64,000 nucleotides of DNA, from the NCBI RefSeq assembly GCF_020382885.2, contig NC_058513.1:6215408-6279407 (forward strand). Reading direction: 5' to 3'. The notes below the pieces were generated by a model. That model saw only the letters and a program-made list of their open reading frames with translations, ran no database searches and had not been told where the DNA came from. The number at the start of each line of letters is the position of its first letter. Position 1 is the first letter of the stretch. Position numbers and translations under genes: made by a program. Below are positions 1-11,799 of this stretch, in pieces. The DNA comes from Scatophagus argus. Taxonomy: Eukaryota > Chordata > Actinopteri > Scatophagidae.

Positions 1-270
1 TAAATCCTGACATTTGTAGCACCAATATATGCCTGTAATTATGCTTTGTGGATATATGCATTTCAACAGTAGCATGAGTGCTTGTTAATTGCAGGAAATG
101 TGTATCAAAATGAATAAAAAGGTCAAGGCCAGCATGAGCGGGATTAAAGGGCAAACTGGAGTCTGGCGGAAGCGGACAAGGCAGGAAATGTCTGGTCAGC
201 TGTCCAAACAGGACAGAGCTCATGGGAAAAGTCTGGCGTGTCGGACACTGTAGGATTTAAATAACTCCAA

Positions 271-386
271 AAGATGGCAGTAATGCAACACCAAGGATGC
301 AAGCTGTCGTCAAAAGTCGAAGGAGGCGAAGAAGAAGAAGCAGAAATGCGCATGCGTAGCTGTGGTTTACACGTGAACCCGACAGC
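271..386 (+). promoter_or_regulatory. rsl1d1 core promoter and 5' UTR with NRF1-like and YY1-like motifs
   Basis: A near-palindromic TGCGCATGCG at 347-356 matches the NRF1 consensus, and AAGATGGCAG at 271-280 resembles a YY1 core. Both lie less than 120 bases before the rsl1d1 start codon, and no TATA box is apparent. This is the usual promoter form of housekeeping ribosome-biogenesis genes. The transcription start itself cannot be placed from sequence. Confidence 0.5.
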
Positions 387-3300
387 ATGGCTGAGGAAAG
401 ACAACTCGTGTTGGACCGGGCACAGGTAAAATGTGTTTTTTTTGCTGCTGTACATTTGACCTGTTTGCAAATAGCTTGCTAGTTAATAGATGTTTACATA
501 ACTGTAATAAAGTATGTCGTTATGAGTCGACAGGAGATATAAAGTAGCTAACATTAGCTCGCCTAACCGGGTTAGGAACGAAGCTAATTTACAGAGGCAC
601 AGTAACAAGTCTCAAACTCTAGGACATCGGAAGAAAATCCGAGCTTGTCAGGTTTTTGTGTTTTTTTATAGCTTCTGAATTAATGTCTCTGTCAGGTGAA
701 AAAGGCCGTCCAAGCCTTGCAGGCTTTCCTGAAAACCAAGTCGACCCGTGACTCCCTGCTCCTGGACGACACTCAGCCGATCAGTGTGCTTTTCACCCTC
801 TGGAAGATCCCCAGAAAGGCACAGACCATCCGCATGTGAGTCCACCATACAGGATCCTAAAGCTGCATTCATGACTGGCTTGTAGTTAACTCTCACCTGA
901 ACCGACCTAAATGATGTTGATGTTTCATTCGGCCCTCAGTCCCTTGCCCCATGGCCAGCGGACTGACACAGATGAGATTTGCCTCTTCACCAGAGATGAG
1001 CCCAAAATGACCGGAGAACAAACCCAGAGGTTTTATAAGAAGCTGCTGGAGGAGAGAGGAGTCAAAAACATCTCTGAGGTATTTGCCAAAGTCCCTTCAG
1101 CAAACACATTGCACAGCATGGATAAATGTATAATGTAATGTAAGTTTTATCTACATTAATGGCTGGTTGGCCACAGTGGCTGTTAAGTCCTAAGTCTTAC
1201 AAACCACTTGTGATTTAACAGCCACGTTTTTTTATGTACATGTAAGACCTCCTATTGATGGCTGCCTTGACAATACTGTGTCCCTGTATCTGGAGCAGAT
1301 CATCCCGTACAAGGTCCTGAAGACGGAGTACAAACCGTATGAAGCCAAGCGCCGTCTGCTGGGTAACTTTGACATGTTCCTCTCTGATGACCGTATCCGC
1401 CGCCTGCTGCCCTCCCACCTTGGAAAACATTTCTACCAGAGAAAGAAGTAAGACCTTAACCAAGTGCTGTCAGCTCTTTGTTTGTAAGCACCAGTCAGAC
1501 AGTTGAGGTGGACTTTGATTCACTTCCCAGACCCAGTGAGTTATGGATATTGTAGGTGTATGCTCTTTTGATTTTGTTCTGCAGACATAGGGTCTCAGAA
1601 GTCCAACTTTTTCTTTCTTTTCCCTACACCTGCAGCCTCTGGAGCTGACAGGAAAAAGGAGATTTCTGTTACTGTGACAGTGTAATCATTGCAATGTTAT
1701 TAACAAGTCAAAATGTCCCAGGTGTAAAACTTGTGAAACAAATCAAACACATCAAATGCATAGTTATGTGTCTTCTAACCTGTGTGTTTTAGTGTTTCTT
1801 TTTACTGATGAGTTCTGTGGTTGCAGCAGATGAGTTCTTACTGCGTATCTCTTTTTACCAGAGAGCCGCTGTGTGTGAACCTGGAGAGCAAACACCTGGC
1901 CAGAGACGTCCAGCGTGTCATCCAGGGCACCAGCTTGAAAGTTACCAACAAGGGCTGCTGCTGGTGAGCGTCGCTCTACTGCTCTTTGTGTTCTCAAACA
2001 GTTTTCTGTGGAATTTTTAGGTCAAAGAAAATGTGTTGTCCTCACTACTGCTTAAACAGGAGAGCACAAGAACAATTTTGAGTTGAACGCAATGTTTTTA
2101 TGTCTTGTGATAAAATGAATTGCACCTCTCAGCAACCCTGTCAATTCTGTTAAGTGTTTGATATGGGCAGTAGCTGGTGCTACAGTAATTCAAAGTAAAT
2201 CCAGATGGACCTCCTCTTCCTGTGGAGCCTGTCTCTACAACTTTGATACACAATCATAAATATCATGTTGACATGAGATCCAAAAATGCCTGCATTTGTA
2301 TCATTTGTATTGGTGCTGTTTACAGTGTTTATCTCACATGACTGGCCTGTATTATAGCATGGCACGTGTTGCCCACTCTGGCATGACTGCAGATGAAGTG
2401 ACAGAAAACATCGAGGCTGCCGTCCAAACAGTGGTGGCCAAAATACAGATGGTGAGTGAAGCTGCTCACCAGAGTTGTTGTAGCAAGTTTGATGGATTTA
2501 TGTCTCTGGACAGCTTTGAATCACTGATCTTTGTTTAATTGTAATAAAGTGCTTTTGTCCTTATTGTCTTGTGCTCCTGCTCCCTTTTGGGAGTTTGTGC
2601 TTCTCAAAATATTTGTTACTTCAGTGCTTGTACAGGAATTTTATCTTTTGACCACCTCGAACTCTAACAAAATAGCCTTGCCTTTTCCCCCTAAAATCTG
2701 TATTATATTTGCACTGTTGTTTACAGAAAGAACCAGTGATGAAGATCATCCACATAAAGAGTCAAACATCAGTGGCCCTGCCCATCTACACTTCGGGTCT
2801 TGGCCACCTTAGTGTGCAGCAGGAGGCAAAGAAGCCTGCTCAGACTCCAGAGAAAAAGGTGAGAATAATCTAATTTTCTGCATGTTTGTCTTGCCTTTGT
2901 GCCAGATTATTCAAGCCATGTGTCATATGTTTTCAGGGAGCCACAGCCAAAAAACAGGCAAAGAAGGCAAAGGCAGAGGAAACAAAGCAGACGGCTCCCA
3001 CTGTGGAGGGGGAGGAGAGAAAGGTGGAGGAGAAGGAGGAAGAAGAGGACGAAGAAATCCCACAGCTGGTTCCTATAGCGACACCGAGCAAAAAGCCTAA
3101 ACTGGAGGTTGGTACTACTGAAAGCTGCTAGAGTTAAATACTTGGAACCAGTTAAAATATAAACAAACGAAATATTGGTTAAACAACCAGTGTTTTGGGA
3201 GAAATTGTGCAGCACTGCGTCTTCTGTGAACTGCAGACCCTTATTTCCTTACTTTCTTGTAGAAGTCATCCAAAAAGCAGCAGCTGAAGAAAGCACCCAA

Positions 3301-3403
3301 GCCTGCTGTTGCCAAGAGGGGAAATAAAGCGCCAAGCAAACGAACCAAGAAGGCAGGCAAGACGGACTCCAAAATAAAAAGAAAAGCGCCTAAAGTGAAA
3401 TGA
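387..3403 (+). CDS. rsl1d1: Ribosomal L1 domain-containing protein 1 (Rsl1d1), 9 coding exons, 368 aa
   Basis: Coding exons, joined in frame with GT-AG introns: 387-425, 696-835, 940-1078, 1299-1447, 1862-1963, 2358-2451, 2727-2858, 2937-3107, 3263-3403 (1107 nt, TGA at 3401). Residues 1 to about 255 form the ribosomal L1-like domain; recognisable stretches are [17 protein letters not shown] (exon 4), [11 protein letters not shown] (exon 5), AHSGM (exon 6) and SVALPIYTS (exon 7). Residues 266-368 are a Lys/Glu-rich tail with an acidic run followed by EIPQLVPI (residues 305-312), which the human protein shares, and a lysine-rich C-terminus suited to nucleolar retention. The family acts in the nucleolus in ribosome biogenesis and restrains cellular senescence. 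The human protein is about 490 residues, so the basic tail here is shorter. The start is the first ATG after the promoter (gacagcATGG). The exon 4 acceptor has a weak pyrimidine tract, but reading frame and homology fix it. Confidence 0.95.
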
Positions 3404-3740
3404 TTTGCACATTACCCAACATGGACCTTTTTACACAGGACACAGGACCAGATTGTTCACTGATTGGCCAAAATACTCAGCCTGTTTTGTTTTGTTTTTT
3501 TTTGTTTGTTTGTTATAATCGTAGATTATAAAAGCAGTTAACTGAAATTGCTTGTGGCTTTGTTTTCCTTCAGTAATTGCTTTGTAACAAAGGGCCTTTT
3601 TCACAGCAGAGTGGTGAAGGTAAATGGTATTCAGTTCTTGGTGATTTATATTCTGTTTTGGCTTCTTTTTGAATGGGGCATTTGAATTCCTCAGGGAATT
3701 TATCTGTTATTGTTTACTTAATAAAAGAAAAGACAGTTTC
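3404..3740 (+). other. rsl1d1 3' UTR with poly(A) signal AATAAA at 3720-3725
   Basis: The stretch after the rsl1d1 stop is T-rich and contains one canonical AATAAA at 3720-3725, about 320 bases past the stop. Cleavage would be expected within about 30 bases after it. Confidence 0.6.
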
Positions 3741-4683
3741 TTAAAACTTTAGCATGACCTCCGGTCAGACATTCCTCAGGCAAATTAATTTTTGTCAGAA
3801 TGATGACAGTAATAGATTTATTTAATCATCATTGATTCTAGCAGTTCAAGTTAAAGTAACAACTTTAAGTGTAGCCTTTGTGACTGAACAGTGCATTTGC
3901 ACCATCTGTTTGAGGTTTTAAACACTTTTATAAGCTGTTCTGCAAAATTTAGTTCAAAGCTTCATTTAACTCCTCAGGCTGTACAGAGTACAGTGTGTTT
4001 TCACGCACCGTTTGTGTGTGCAAGTGCATTAGCCTTGAGAACTGTTTGCTCATGTTGTGTTTAGCACTCAGAGCTGTGCATGCGTAGCTGCCAGCTGTAT
4101 CAGATGACATGCCTATTGTCGGTGAGATGCTCCGGCTTGTACAGCTGCTGCTCACATGCAGTAATGTTACATGGACACAGAAACATCTCCCGTGAGGCTT
4201 GGTGTCTTCACAACACCTTTATGTCCTTATTGAAGGTGTCAGATCGATATTCAACACACAAACTAATAATGAAGTATGAAATTTTCTTGCATTTCTATAG
4301 AATGTAAATTTGTCATGGAGGAGCAAGATGTAAGCAGCCAATCAGTGGAGATGAGATTGTTGTCAACAGGTGGGCTCAGTCAGCCTATTCATCCAAGCCC
4401 TCCCTCTGTCGTGTGGGTGTGGTGGGCCGTCTGGAATGACAGTGTGTTCACGGGTTACTGGGCTGGAGGATGAGAGATGCATCATACAGACGCTCTTATT
4501 GATCATGCAGGCTCCATAGGACTGGGACGTGGCTGAGAAGACAGGACGGCTCAAGATGTAAATGAATAAGAAAACTGGCGAACTGTGGATGTCCAGCGAC
4601 TGGTGTTTTCATTATTCACGTGTTAAAGGTTCTTGGAGGGGAGAAACAAAGCCATAAGAGGCATTTTCTCCTGTCAGGCAACC
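3741..4683. other. Spacer between rsl1d1 and the pirt-like gene, probably holding pirt 5' UTR exon(s)
   Basis: No coding exon is recognised here. A good splice acceptor (pyrimidine-rich, AG at 4676-4677) sits only 6 bases before the pirt-like ATG. The first untranslated exon of that gene therefore probably lies in this spacer, for example around 4330-4620, but I cannot place it. Confidence 0.4.
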
Positions 4684-4995
4684 ATGCAAACAGTTGGAGG
4701 AAGCTCTTTTGCAGATGACTCTGGGAGTCTGTGTCCAGACGGTCACGCCGGTGCTGCAGCGGCCCCAGGCTGGGCCTACCTCCACAAGGCCATCATTGTG
4801 ATGGTGATGGGGTCTCTGATGTCTGCTGCAGGCGGACTCCTCTTCCTGCTCCAGTCACTGGGGGTGAGTGAAGCATCGCGCTCTGTGGCCTCAGCCTGCC
4901 TGTCCATAGGACTGATGTTTGTTGTGATGGGGCTGGTGTGGATCCCCATACTGAAAGAGAAGCAGAGGCGGAAGAGGTACAGTCAGGGCGCTTGA
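4684..4995 (+). CDS. pirt: Phosphoinositide-interacting protein (Pirt)-like, two-pass membrane protein, 103 aa
   Basis: A single coding exon starts at ATG 4684 in a good context (aaccATGC), just after a splice acceptor; the reading frame runs further upstream only with a TTG. The polar N-terminus (residues 1-30) is followed by the first membrane segment at about 36-57 (begins KAIIVMVMGS) and the second at about 68-90 (LSIGLMFVVMGLVWIPIL). A basic juxtamembrane cluster KEKQRRKR follows at 91-98. In mammalian Pirt the corresponding parts read KPIIIM and LGLM..GLVWVPI followed by lysines. That basic tail binds PIP2, and the protein modulates TRPV1 and TRPM8 in sensory neurons. Mammalian Pirt is about 135 residues, so this copy is shorter at both ends. 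The identification rests on the two membrane segments, the basic patch and a tmem238l neighbour that human PIRT also has. A different small membrane protein is possible. Confidence 0.72.
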   Translation: MQTVGGSSFADDSGSLCPDGHAGAAAAPGWAYLHKAIIVMVMGSLMSAAGGLLFLLQSLGVSEASRSVASACLSIGLMFVVMGLVWIPILKEKQRRKRYSQGA

Positions 4996-5301
4996 ATGGA
5001 GGATGAAAATGACTCAATAATGTGAAAGTGGAAACTATTCTTTTTGCTGGCGATGTTTCCTTTGAAACATCCAATACAGTGACAAAGCTGGTGTGGCTGT
5101 TGCTGATAACTGCCTGTGTACATTGTACTTTGACCAGTGTCACTGCAGATTGTTTCATTTGTTTCTGTTGGTCAGTGAGGTTTACACTTCACTGCCCTGC
5201 AGGGCCGTTAGCTGCCAGCATTTGTTGTTTTGTCCACATCTGGATTAATTCTTGGATAAGATTGAAGACCATTTTTGTTGTGGAGGAGCTCTGCTGTCAT
5301 C

Positions 5302-5793
5302 ATGTCAACATCTGATCAGGTAGAGCCAGTCATGGAGAGGAGGTACGGGGGAGTTGGTCGCTGCAAGTGCTCGTTTTGGTTCGCAGTGGCCCACGACATA
5401 CTCGGCGTCTTCATCATGATGGTGGGGGTGTTTGGAGGGCTGGTCGTCCACGACTTGTTCGTCTACGCGGGGGCCATCATCATCTTCCTCAGCCTCATTT
5501 GGTGGGTGTTCTGGTACTCCGGGAACATCGACGTGCCACCCGAGGAGCTGGAGGACGACGTGGGCCTGATTAAGGTGAAGAACCGCGGACTGAGCCAAGT
5601 GGTGAGACGAGTGTCCAACCACCTCTCCAGCAGGATCAGGGACTCTTTCAGAAAGAACAGCCGGTCCATCAGAGAGGGCCCCGCAGGCAGCTGGCCTTCA
5701 AACACTGGTACAGAGGTGTCGCTGTCCACTGTCAACGACACCACCATCACCTCCTCGTCTAAAGAACTCGTGAGAGAGACGCTGTCAGTATGA
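5302..5793 (+). CDS. tmem238l: Transmembrane protein 238/238-like, 163 aa
   Basis: The coding region is one uninterrupted exon; ATG 5302 is the first in-frame methionine (the frame is open upstream only from a TTG). Residues 18-82 carry the TMEM238-type core: GRCKC, a first membrane segment at about 24-46 (FIMMVGVFGG), a short loop with DLFVYAGA, a second segment at about 55-74, and the signature WYSGNIDVPPEEL right after it. The C-terminal 80 residues are basic, then Ser/Thr-rich, and probably cytosolic. The function of the family is poorly known. Human TMEM238L lies close to PIRT on chromosome 17p, and here the two are separated by only about 300 bases in the same orientation, which supports both calls. 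It is codon-rich in G/C and shows no frame damage. Whether it is tmem238 or tmem238l cannot be settled without a tree. Confidence 0.72.
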   Translation: MSTSDQVEPVMERRYGGVGRCKCSFWFAVAHDILGVFIMMVGVFGGLVVHDLFVYAGAIIIFLSLIWWVFWYSGNIDVPPEELEDDVGLIKVKNRGLSQVVRRVSNHLSSRIRDSFRKNSRSIREGPAGSWPSNTGTEVSLSTVNDTTITSSSKELVRETLSV

Positions 5794-6990
5794 ACTAACC
5801 AAACAGACTGTAAATGACACCAAGAGACTCAGCGTGGACTTTTTGTGTTTGTTTCCTTTACTCCTTAACCTATTCTTTAAAAGGAATTTTGTGTTTGCTC
5901 TGCTTACACACACTGCTAATGATTAGACAACACTGGAGTCTCATCTAGATAAGATCCACCTGTTGTTATCTAACTGATAAGATGTAAACTTTGCACATTA
6001 CAACTCAGTGTTGCAAATGGTTCTGATTTAGATCACAAAATTTCTATCAGTTACTATCTTTTTACAAGTTATGTTTGGTTAATTCACAGATATTTGCTGA
6101 GCGGGCATGTGCATAGTTTTATATTTATTTCACATATAAATGTATAAAGGATATAAAAGCAAGGTTAAACGTTATAATGTCTGTTTTATCACCCAACTAA
6201 CATATAAAGCACACACAGATGTGGTGTTTTTGTAAACCTTAACATGGTCAGAATGCTGCTTTTGCATCCTAAAACTGCACAGTCCGTTGTGATAAATTTG
6301 AATAACTGAAACCTACTGGATGCCACCTGCCATAAGCGTCACTGAAAGATCGCAGTGGGATTCACATTACGCGCTTGTGTGTTTTGAATGCATTTAATTA
6401 CTGGACTCGTGGTTGGCTTTCAGAGCCTTTGAGAAGTCAGTTGAAGGTGCATGTCAGAGAAGTATGTTGAGATCAATTTTCTTCTATCTGTGCAGACATT
6501 TGGAAACAGCTTTGGCACACACACTCCAGTATGTGTAGTAAAACCCCAGCAGACACTAAAACTTTACGATTAGATATGAGCAGACTGTGATGAACCTATC
6601 AGCTCCTCTGATTACCACTGATCAGGTTGAGTGATACTCGGTGTCTTAGTTGTAGGGAAGAAAAATTAAATGTCTCATATGCTTTAGCTTCATGGTTGTT
6701 GTCTAATCCAAATTTGTTTGTTCTGTTGATGGTCTACTCTGTGTTGGTTCCTGTTCCTCTCACATCATCTCCCTGATGGTACGTTTGCTGCGAGACTGTG
6801 AAGGAACAGGCGCTCTTTTTACAGAAGCATAAAAGCTTCCAGAATCTATGTACCAGTGTTAGCTTGTTAAACTAGAGTGTGGACACCAGGAAGTGTGTGT
6901 TCTGGGTCTGGATAGGGCGTTGTCAGAGGGTTCGGGTTGGGAAGGGTCAGACCCTCTTAAAGTTCTATCCTCAGTGAGTAGAACAAGTTC
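5794..6990. other. 3' UTR of tmem238l-like gene and intergenic DNA
   Basis: This is A/T-rich DNA with no recognisable exon or repeat family. No unambiguous AATAAA follows the stop within the first kilobase; ATTAAA at about 6667 is a possible poly(A) signal. I see nothing else that can be supported. Confidence 0.35.
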
Positions 6991-7531
6991 ACCTGCAGAG
7001 CAAACAGCATTCACACACACGCACAAACACTGAAAGGATTGACGAAATATACAAAAGACAAAGCTGTCTTTGTTCAGTCAAACAGTCTCACAGCAGAGTG
7101 AACAACACGAACACAGTGTGACAGAGACAACAGCAGCCAGTCGGCCCAGAGAGAACGTCCAGAGCACTACAGCAACACTGACTTATGGGTAAGCACAGTT
7201 TCTTTCTATAATATTCTGGTATTTTATTTGATTGTTCACATAACATGAATCTGAGAGTGTGGAAAATTTAAATGTCTTTATGTGCTGGTGTCAAACAGGT
7301 GACACAGCACAGCAGAGGCCCATTCGATCAGTGTGTGGTGCACAGACAACCTGCAGAGGGATGCTGAGGTCGCGAATTGCTCTGTGACTTACAGGAAGCT
7401 AAACCCACTTCACCACAATGGGACGTGAGCATTTATTCTTAGTCACGAAGAAAATGAAGAAAGAGAGGATGTTTGATCACTCATCGATGAAACTCAGTAG
7501 AGAGAAATTCTTCAGGAGAAAAGGAAGGTGA
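6990..7531 (+). other. Candidate small two-exon transcript with a 37-codon ORF
   Basis: Exon-like sequence ends at 7188 with a strong donor (TATGG|gtaagc). A matching acceptor (aaacag) ends at 7298. Downstream, an ATG at 7418 in a near-ideal context (ccacaATGGG) opens a 37-residue, lysine/arginine-rich frame ending with TGA at 7529-7531. The peptide (MGREHLFLVTKK...) has no membrane segment and I do not recognise it. A possible donor (gggac|gtgagc) lies inside the frame at 7425, so the ATG could instead belong to a longer spliced message. This is inference from splice-site shape only. Confidence 0.2.
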
Positions 7532-10179
7532 TATTGTAGAGTTCTCTTCATCAGATCACACGGCAAGAAACAGCAGTACTCATTCATCACAACAAATACA
7601 ACCAAAGCATGATTAAAAGTTTCTCTTCTTACATATAATTCCTATGTTAGTCCACAAGGTGGAGCTGTGAGGTAGTAAATGAGGGGTGAATACGGTTTCT
7701 TTTAACACTGCATGATTTTTCATGAGATTTAAACTGTGTAATGGATGTTTTTCCTCATGTTCAGATAAACAGAAATTCTCTCCAGCTCTTTGTATCGACA
7801 CCCAGAGGACCCACTCAGTCATGAAGACAGTTTGCTTGGTTTTTCAGCTTCTCTCTAGTAGAAGTACAAACAAGGATTATATTTACTCCAGTATAATTCT
7901 GATATTTTGTTACAGCAATATCCATTGATATGTATTCCATATGGATTTCATGATGAAGAAAGTGAACATTTCATATATGGAATTTAAGTTTAATTTCAAT
8001 TAGTTTCAATTTAAATTCCTGCCAGCTCAAAGCATGTGAACATCTCTGACAGTTGGATCTCCATTTTGGTGAATGTTGCAAAGTTATGGCTCATGAATGT
8101 GGTTTTCAAACTGTCCAAAGTTTTAAACGTGGGACACTTGCTGTAGTGCCACCAGCTAGTCTATTATCCCGTAATACCAGCTGAAGAAGGTTGGCATAGA
8201 ACTGGACCTGTAGGCAAGATTGGGTTTATTTTCAATCATGGGAAGGCAGACTTAGAAGAACAGGAGGAGGAGGAAGAGGAGGAGGAGAATAAGAAGAAGG
8301 CAGCGACAGCAATTCCAAGAACATATGACTGAATTACATTCGGGATGATTTTTCGTTACGCCAAAACCTCTGCACCTAAACCATTTATTTAAAAAAATCT
8401 GTTTAATACAATAAGAGGAAGAATCAAAGACTGTAGGTTGAAAGAGATAATTAAAACAAAGCTTTAAATGCGCCCTTGCAAATTTCCTGTGTTCCCTGCC
8501 CATACTGATAATCCTTAAAGCTTGTTTCCCTAACTCTAACCCTTTCATTGTAATCAGATTTACAAAAGGAAAACACTTCTCTGTATGTCCTGCATGTTAT
8601 GTGACTCTCGCTCAGCGTGCAACACAACAAGGAATAGCATTTAGGAACGAGCCTTCATTTCATGGGCTGCGTGTGTTCGTGCCCGTGTGAAGTGAGAATG
8701 TGTGCGTCAGGAATTAGCTTAAATGCCAACCAGTCAAGTGACGTGTAACCAAATAAAACTGAAACAAAAATACCCCGAACCTCCAAAGAAACTGGACCTG
8801 AGCACAGGTGGCTTCCTTCTCATTTTCCTGCTAACTCACATGCAGAAAAGCTGGAAGGTGACGCAGTACTGCATGTAGGAAAAGAAAGATTCTTTGGGAT
8901 TCACTCATTAAAGACGCACAGCACAGACACGATGTGACCAAAGCAATGCTCCCCTGATGCTCTGGGTGAAAATCTCCCAGTGAGACTCCAGATCTTTCCC
9001 CATTCACTGTGCTGATTTCAGCAGTAAAAATTAAGGTCAACCCTCCAGAAGTAGTGAGTGGTGATGCTCCTCGATGCCTGCAGAAAACATAGAGAACGTC
9101 ACTGTTTGTCATTTACATGTCTTTGTCTTTTTTCTTTGGGTGGAAGTGAACTATGTGACCACAGGCGGAACATTTCCATTACTCCTCTGGTCCTCAGTAG
9201 GATCTGTGTTCTGCAGTCATATGTTTTGAAATATAACACAATTGCAACAATGTTTGTTGTAAAACTGTGGGGGTTAAACGTGCACATCAACTGAGGATAA
9301 AAAGAGCAAAATGTGTGTTTGATATTCAGTGACACACAGTGCAAATACATACAAGATGTGCAGGCTTTGGATGAAATATTTTGGGAACAAATACACTGAA
9401 ACATCTGAGGGTTTTTTTCTTTTGTTGTTGTTGTTGTTGTTTCCTCGAGCAAATCTTGGAAAATAATTTGCAAATGTTTTGGCAGCATCCTTTCACAGAT
9501 GCAGAAACAATACATCACTGCAGTTGCTCCTGAGGATTAAGGATTAGGAGGGTATTTCTGTATTTTGTGATTGTGATTTTCTTGTTAGCATCTCAGCAAG
9601 CTTAAACCTAAATGCAAACGAGTTGAGGAGCCACATTACACTGCATGTGTTGTTTTATTCTACTGCCACGAGGGTGCTAAGTTACACCATTTATTTTTCA
9701 GATATTCATCACCGCCCCGAAAGTGAGCAAACACCATGGCAGGCAATCCATAACCACCAAAATGACCCTTTGTGCCGAACCGTATCCTGTGTGCTGTCGG
9801 ACCACATTGATGCAGAGGCTGAATGTTGTGATGAGAGTCGGAGCTCAGGAGGACTCATCAGAGGTTGTGGTTTGCTGTGAAGGGGTTGAGGGAGAGGGAC
9901 GCTGACCCTGCAGGACATGTGCAGCCTTTCCACAGGGACGAAATGTCTGTGTGTTCTTCACACACTCGGAGGAGAACATCAGACATTTTAGGTCTAGATT
10001 TTAGCTTTCTATCAGACGCAAACGCCTCCAGATACAGTAACCTTTGAAGAGAAATAATAGAACTGAACACAAAAACAGAACCTGACAGTAGAAACAAAGA
10101 AGTAACAGAAGACCAGAAAATAAAAATAATCTTATTTTATTATTTTGCTAACTATTAATATTATTTAATTTAATTAAAG
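7532..10179. other. Intergenic DNA, no supported gene
   Basis: The open frames here are short and none resembles a known protein. A (TTG)n run lies at about 9422-9441. The rest is A/T-rich unique-looking sequence. Confidence 0.4.
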
Positions 10180-10278
10180 AGTTTGGTCTAGACCTGCTTT
10201 AATTGGAAAGTGTCATTAGATAACTTTTGTTTGTGAATTGGCGCTACATAAATAAACTAAATGGAATTGAAAAAAAAT
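10180..10278 (+). mobile_element. 3' tail of a LINE (or LINE-mobilised SINE), decayed
   Basis: The stretch containing GGAAAGTGTC, AGATAACTTTTGTTTGTGA and TTGGCGCTACATAAATAAA, ending in an A-rich run, matches the widespread 3' end of fish L2/Rex-type retrotransposons as I remember it (a tail of the form TTGGCGCTATATAAATAAAATTGAATTG). The body of the element is missing, as in a 5'-truncated insertion. Confidence 0.6.
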
Positions 10279-10559
10279 AATAATTACTTGCTGATATATT
10301 TAAGGTATTCATCCATTAATACGTGAATGAAAAACTAAAAATAACTTGTTATGTAACTGTAATACTGTCTATTTTTATTATTAACAGTGGAGATACTAAG
10401 GACAGCTGTTACTAATTTAAGGCTAATTTGCAGCAATAGAATACTGCATGCACAGTCATTCATTAGTCCATGTTCTTTGAACGTATATTTGATAATGAAA
10501 AGGACAAAAAACAGATTACAGAGACTAACAGCTAACCAGATGGATGTCTAGTCTTTGCT

Positions 10560-11180
10560 ACACAGTGCTGTAAAACCTCGTAATTACAACAAGCCAGCAG
10601 ATTTTGACAGGATGTACAACAGCTACCTGCAGTTGCTCGGTTGCACCGGTAGACGGCGCCGTGAGGTCGGTCGGCCGGTATGTCCTGTCATCCAGCGGCG
10701 GAGGAGGAGGCGGCAGCAGCAGAAGCGTGGGCGAACCGGGAGACCCTCTACAGTCACACCGAAACTCCGAGGCGGTGGACAGCTGCTGAGGAGCCGGAGT
10801 GCTTCACACAGAACGGAAGCTGCTTTCGGCTCATATTTGCTCTTCATGGGAGCACCGCACGCTACAACATCTGGAGCTCGCGCCTGTCAGTGAAACTACT
10901 CTTCCTCGTGCCCGCGTGATGTGTGGCAGGTTTTAACTTATGAAGTAACCGGCTTTTTCTCACTCGGTGGAGCCGACGGTGCCGTACTGGGCTGCAGGAA
11001 GCGGACTCAGTTTGGAGGTAAGCGAGGCAACACTCATTGCGAGGCTTGTCGCTTCACACGCCGGCTGTCAGTCTGTCCTCACCTCGCTGTTCACGGAGGA
11101 GGCACAGTGCAGGTTTGGAGGGGTCTCGGGGTGGGGTAGACCCAGGGGGAGACCCGCTGATGACAGTGCCAGTTAATAAA
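10560..11180 (+). promoter_or_regulatory. rhbdf1: CpG-rich promoter and untranslated exon 1 of rhbdf1
   Basis: This is the only long CpG-dense stretch in the first half of the window, with many CG dinucleotides between 10640 and 11160. A consensus donor (TTTGGAG|gtaagc) ends a probable untranslated first exon at 11017. The next + strand coding exon that begins with a start codon is rhbdf1 exon 2 at 27974, so intron 1 would be 17 kb. The assignment to rhbdf1 is inferred from order and orientation. The short open frames inside are typical of GC-rich DNA and show no homology I recognise. Confidence 0.55.
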
Positions 11181-11716
11181 GCGTGATGTGTACCTCACAG
11201 TGCTACACATTTTGAACTGCTTTACAAGCCTTTTAAATTGCCTCTGGTCGAGACGGAACTCAGTTGCTGAAAGTGAGACGAACAGGTGTGTGTGTGGCTA
11301 TCTCTCTGACACACACACAAACATAAGGTCTAAACTTGGATGAAAATTTCTCCTTCACCTGATTCATCTTGATTTATTGACGTCTCGCTCTGCTGTGGGT
11401 AGTCTTATCAATGCACACTTCATGGGGTGTGTTTTCATATGTGTGTGTCTGTGTGTGAGAGAGAGGGAATTCAGTACAATGGAGAATCCCCTCTCTGTTT
11501 GGAGTAAATCAAGCCAAAGTTGCACGCACGTACTCACACAGGGTATAAGAGAGCTCCAGGCTCTGGTGCTGGTGAGATGAAGGAGGCAGTTTCACTTGCT
11601 GGCTGTGCAGAAATCCCACAGAGACAATTAAACTACTGACCCATGTCATCAAGGATTTGTTTTGGCTTCCTGTTTGGAAGGATGGTAGGAAGTAGACTTT
11701 GGGGCCAGATGGCAGG

Positions 11717-11717
<1 letters not shown>

Positions 11718-11759
<42 letters not shown>
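11718..11759. repeat. (AC)n microsatellite
   Basis: An uninterrupted run of about 21 AC units at the 5' end of rhbdf1 intron 1. Confidence 0.95.
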
Positions 11760-11761
<2 letters not shown>

Positions 11762-11799
11762 GGAACAGCCAGTCAGAGTTCCTTCTGAGGGAGGCCGCA

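Noticed and set aside
2907..3215. 102-codon minus-strand frame over rsl1d1 exon 8
   Set aside because: A shadow of the Lys/Glu-rich coding exon (poly-Leu/Phe antisense).
4633..4683. Upstream extension of the pirt-like frame
   Set aside because: It has only a TTG start, and a splice acceptor at 4676-4677 interrupts it; the ATG at 4684 is the better start.
5305..5750. Long antisense frames over the tmem238l-like gene
   Set aside because: They mirror the G/C-rich sense codons; the sense frame has clear membrane segments and family motifs.
8252..8548. 98-codon minus-strand frame ending in a poly-Leu run
   Set aside because: The Leu run is the antisense of a GGA/GAA-rich stretch at about 8260-8300; the rest has no recognisable features.
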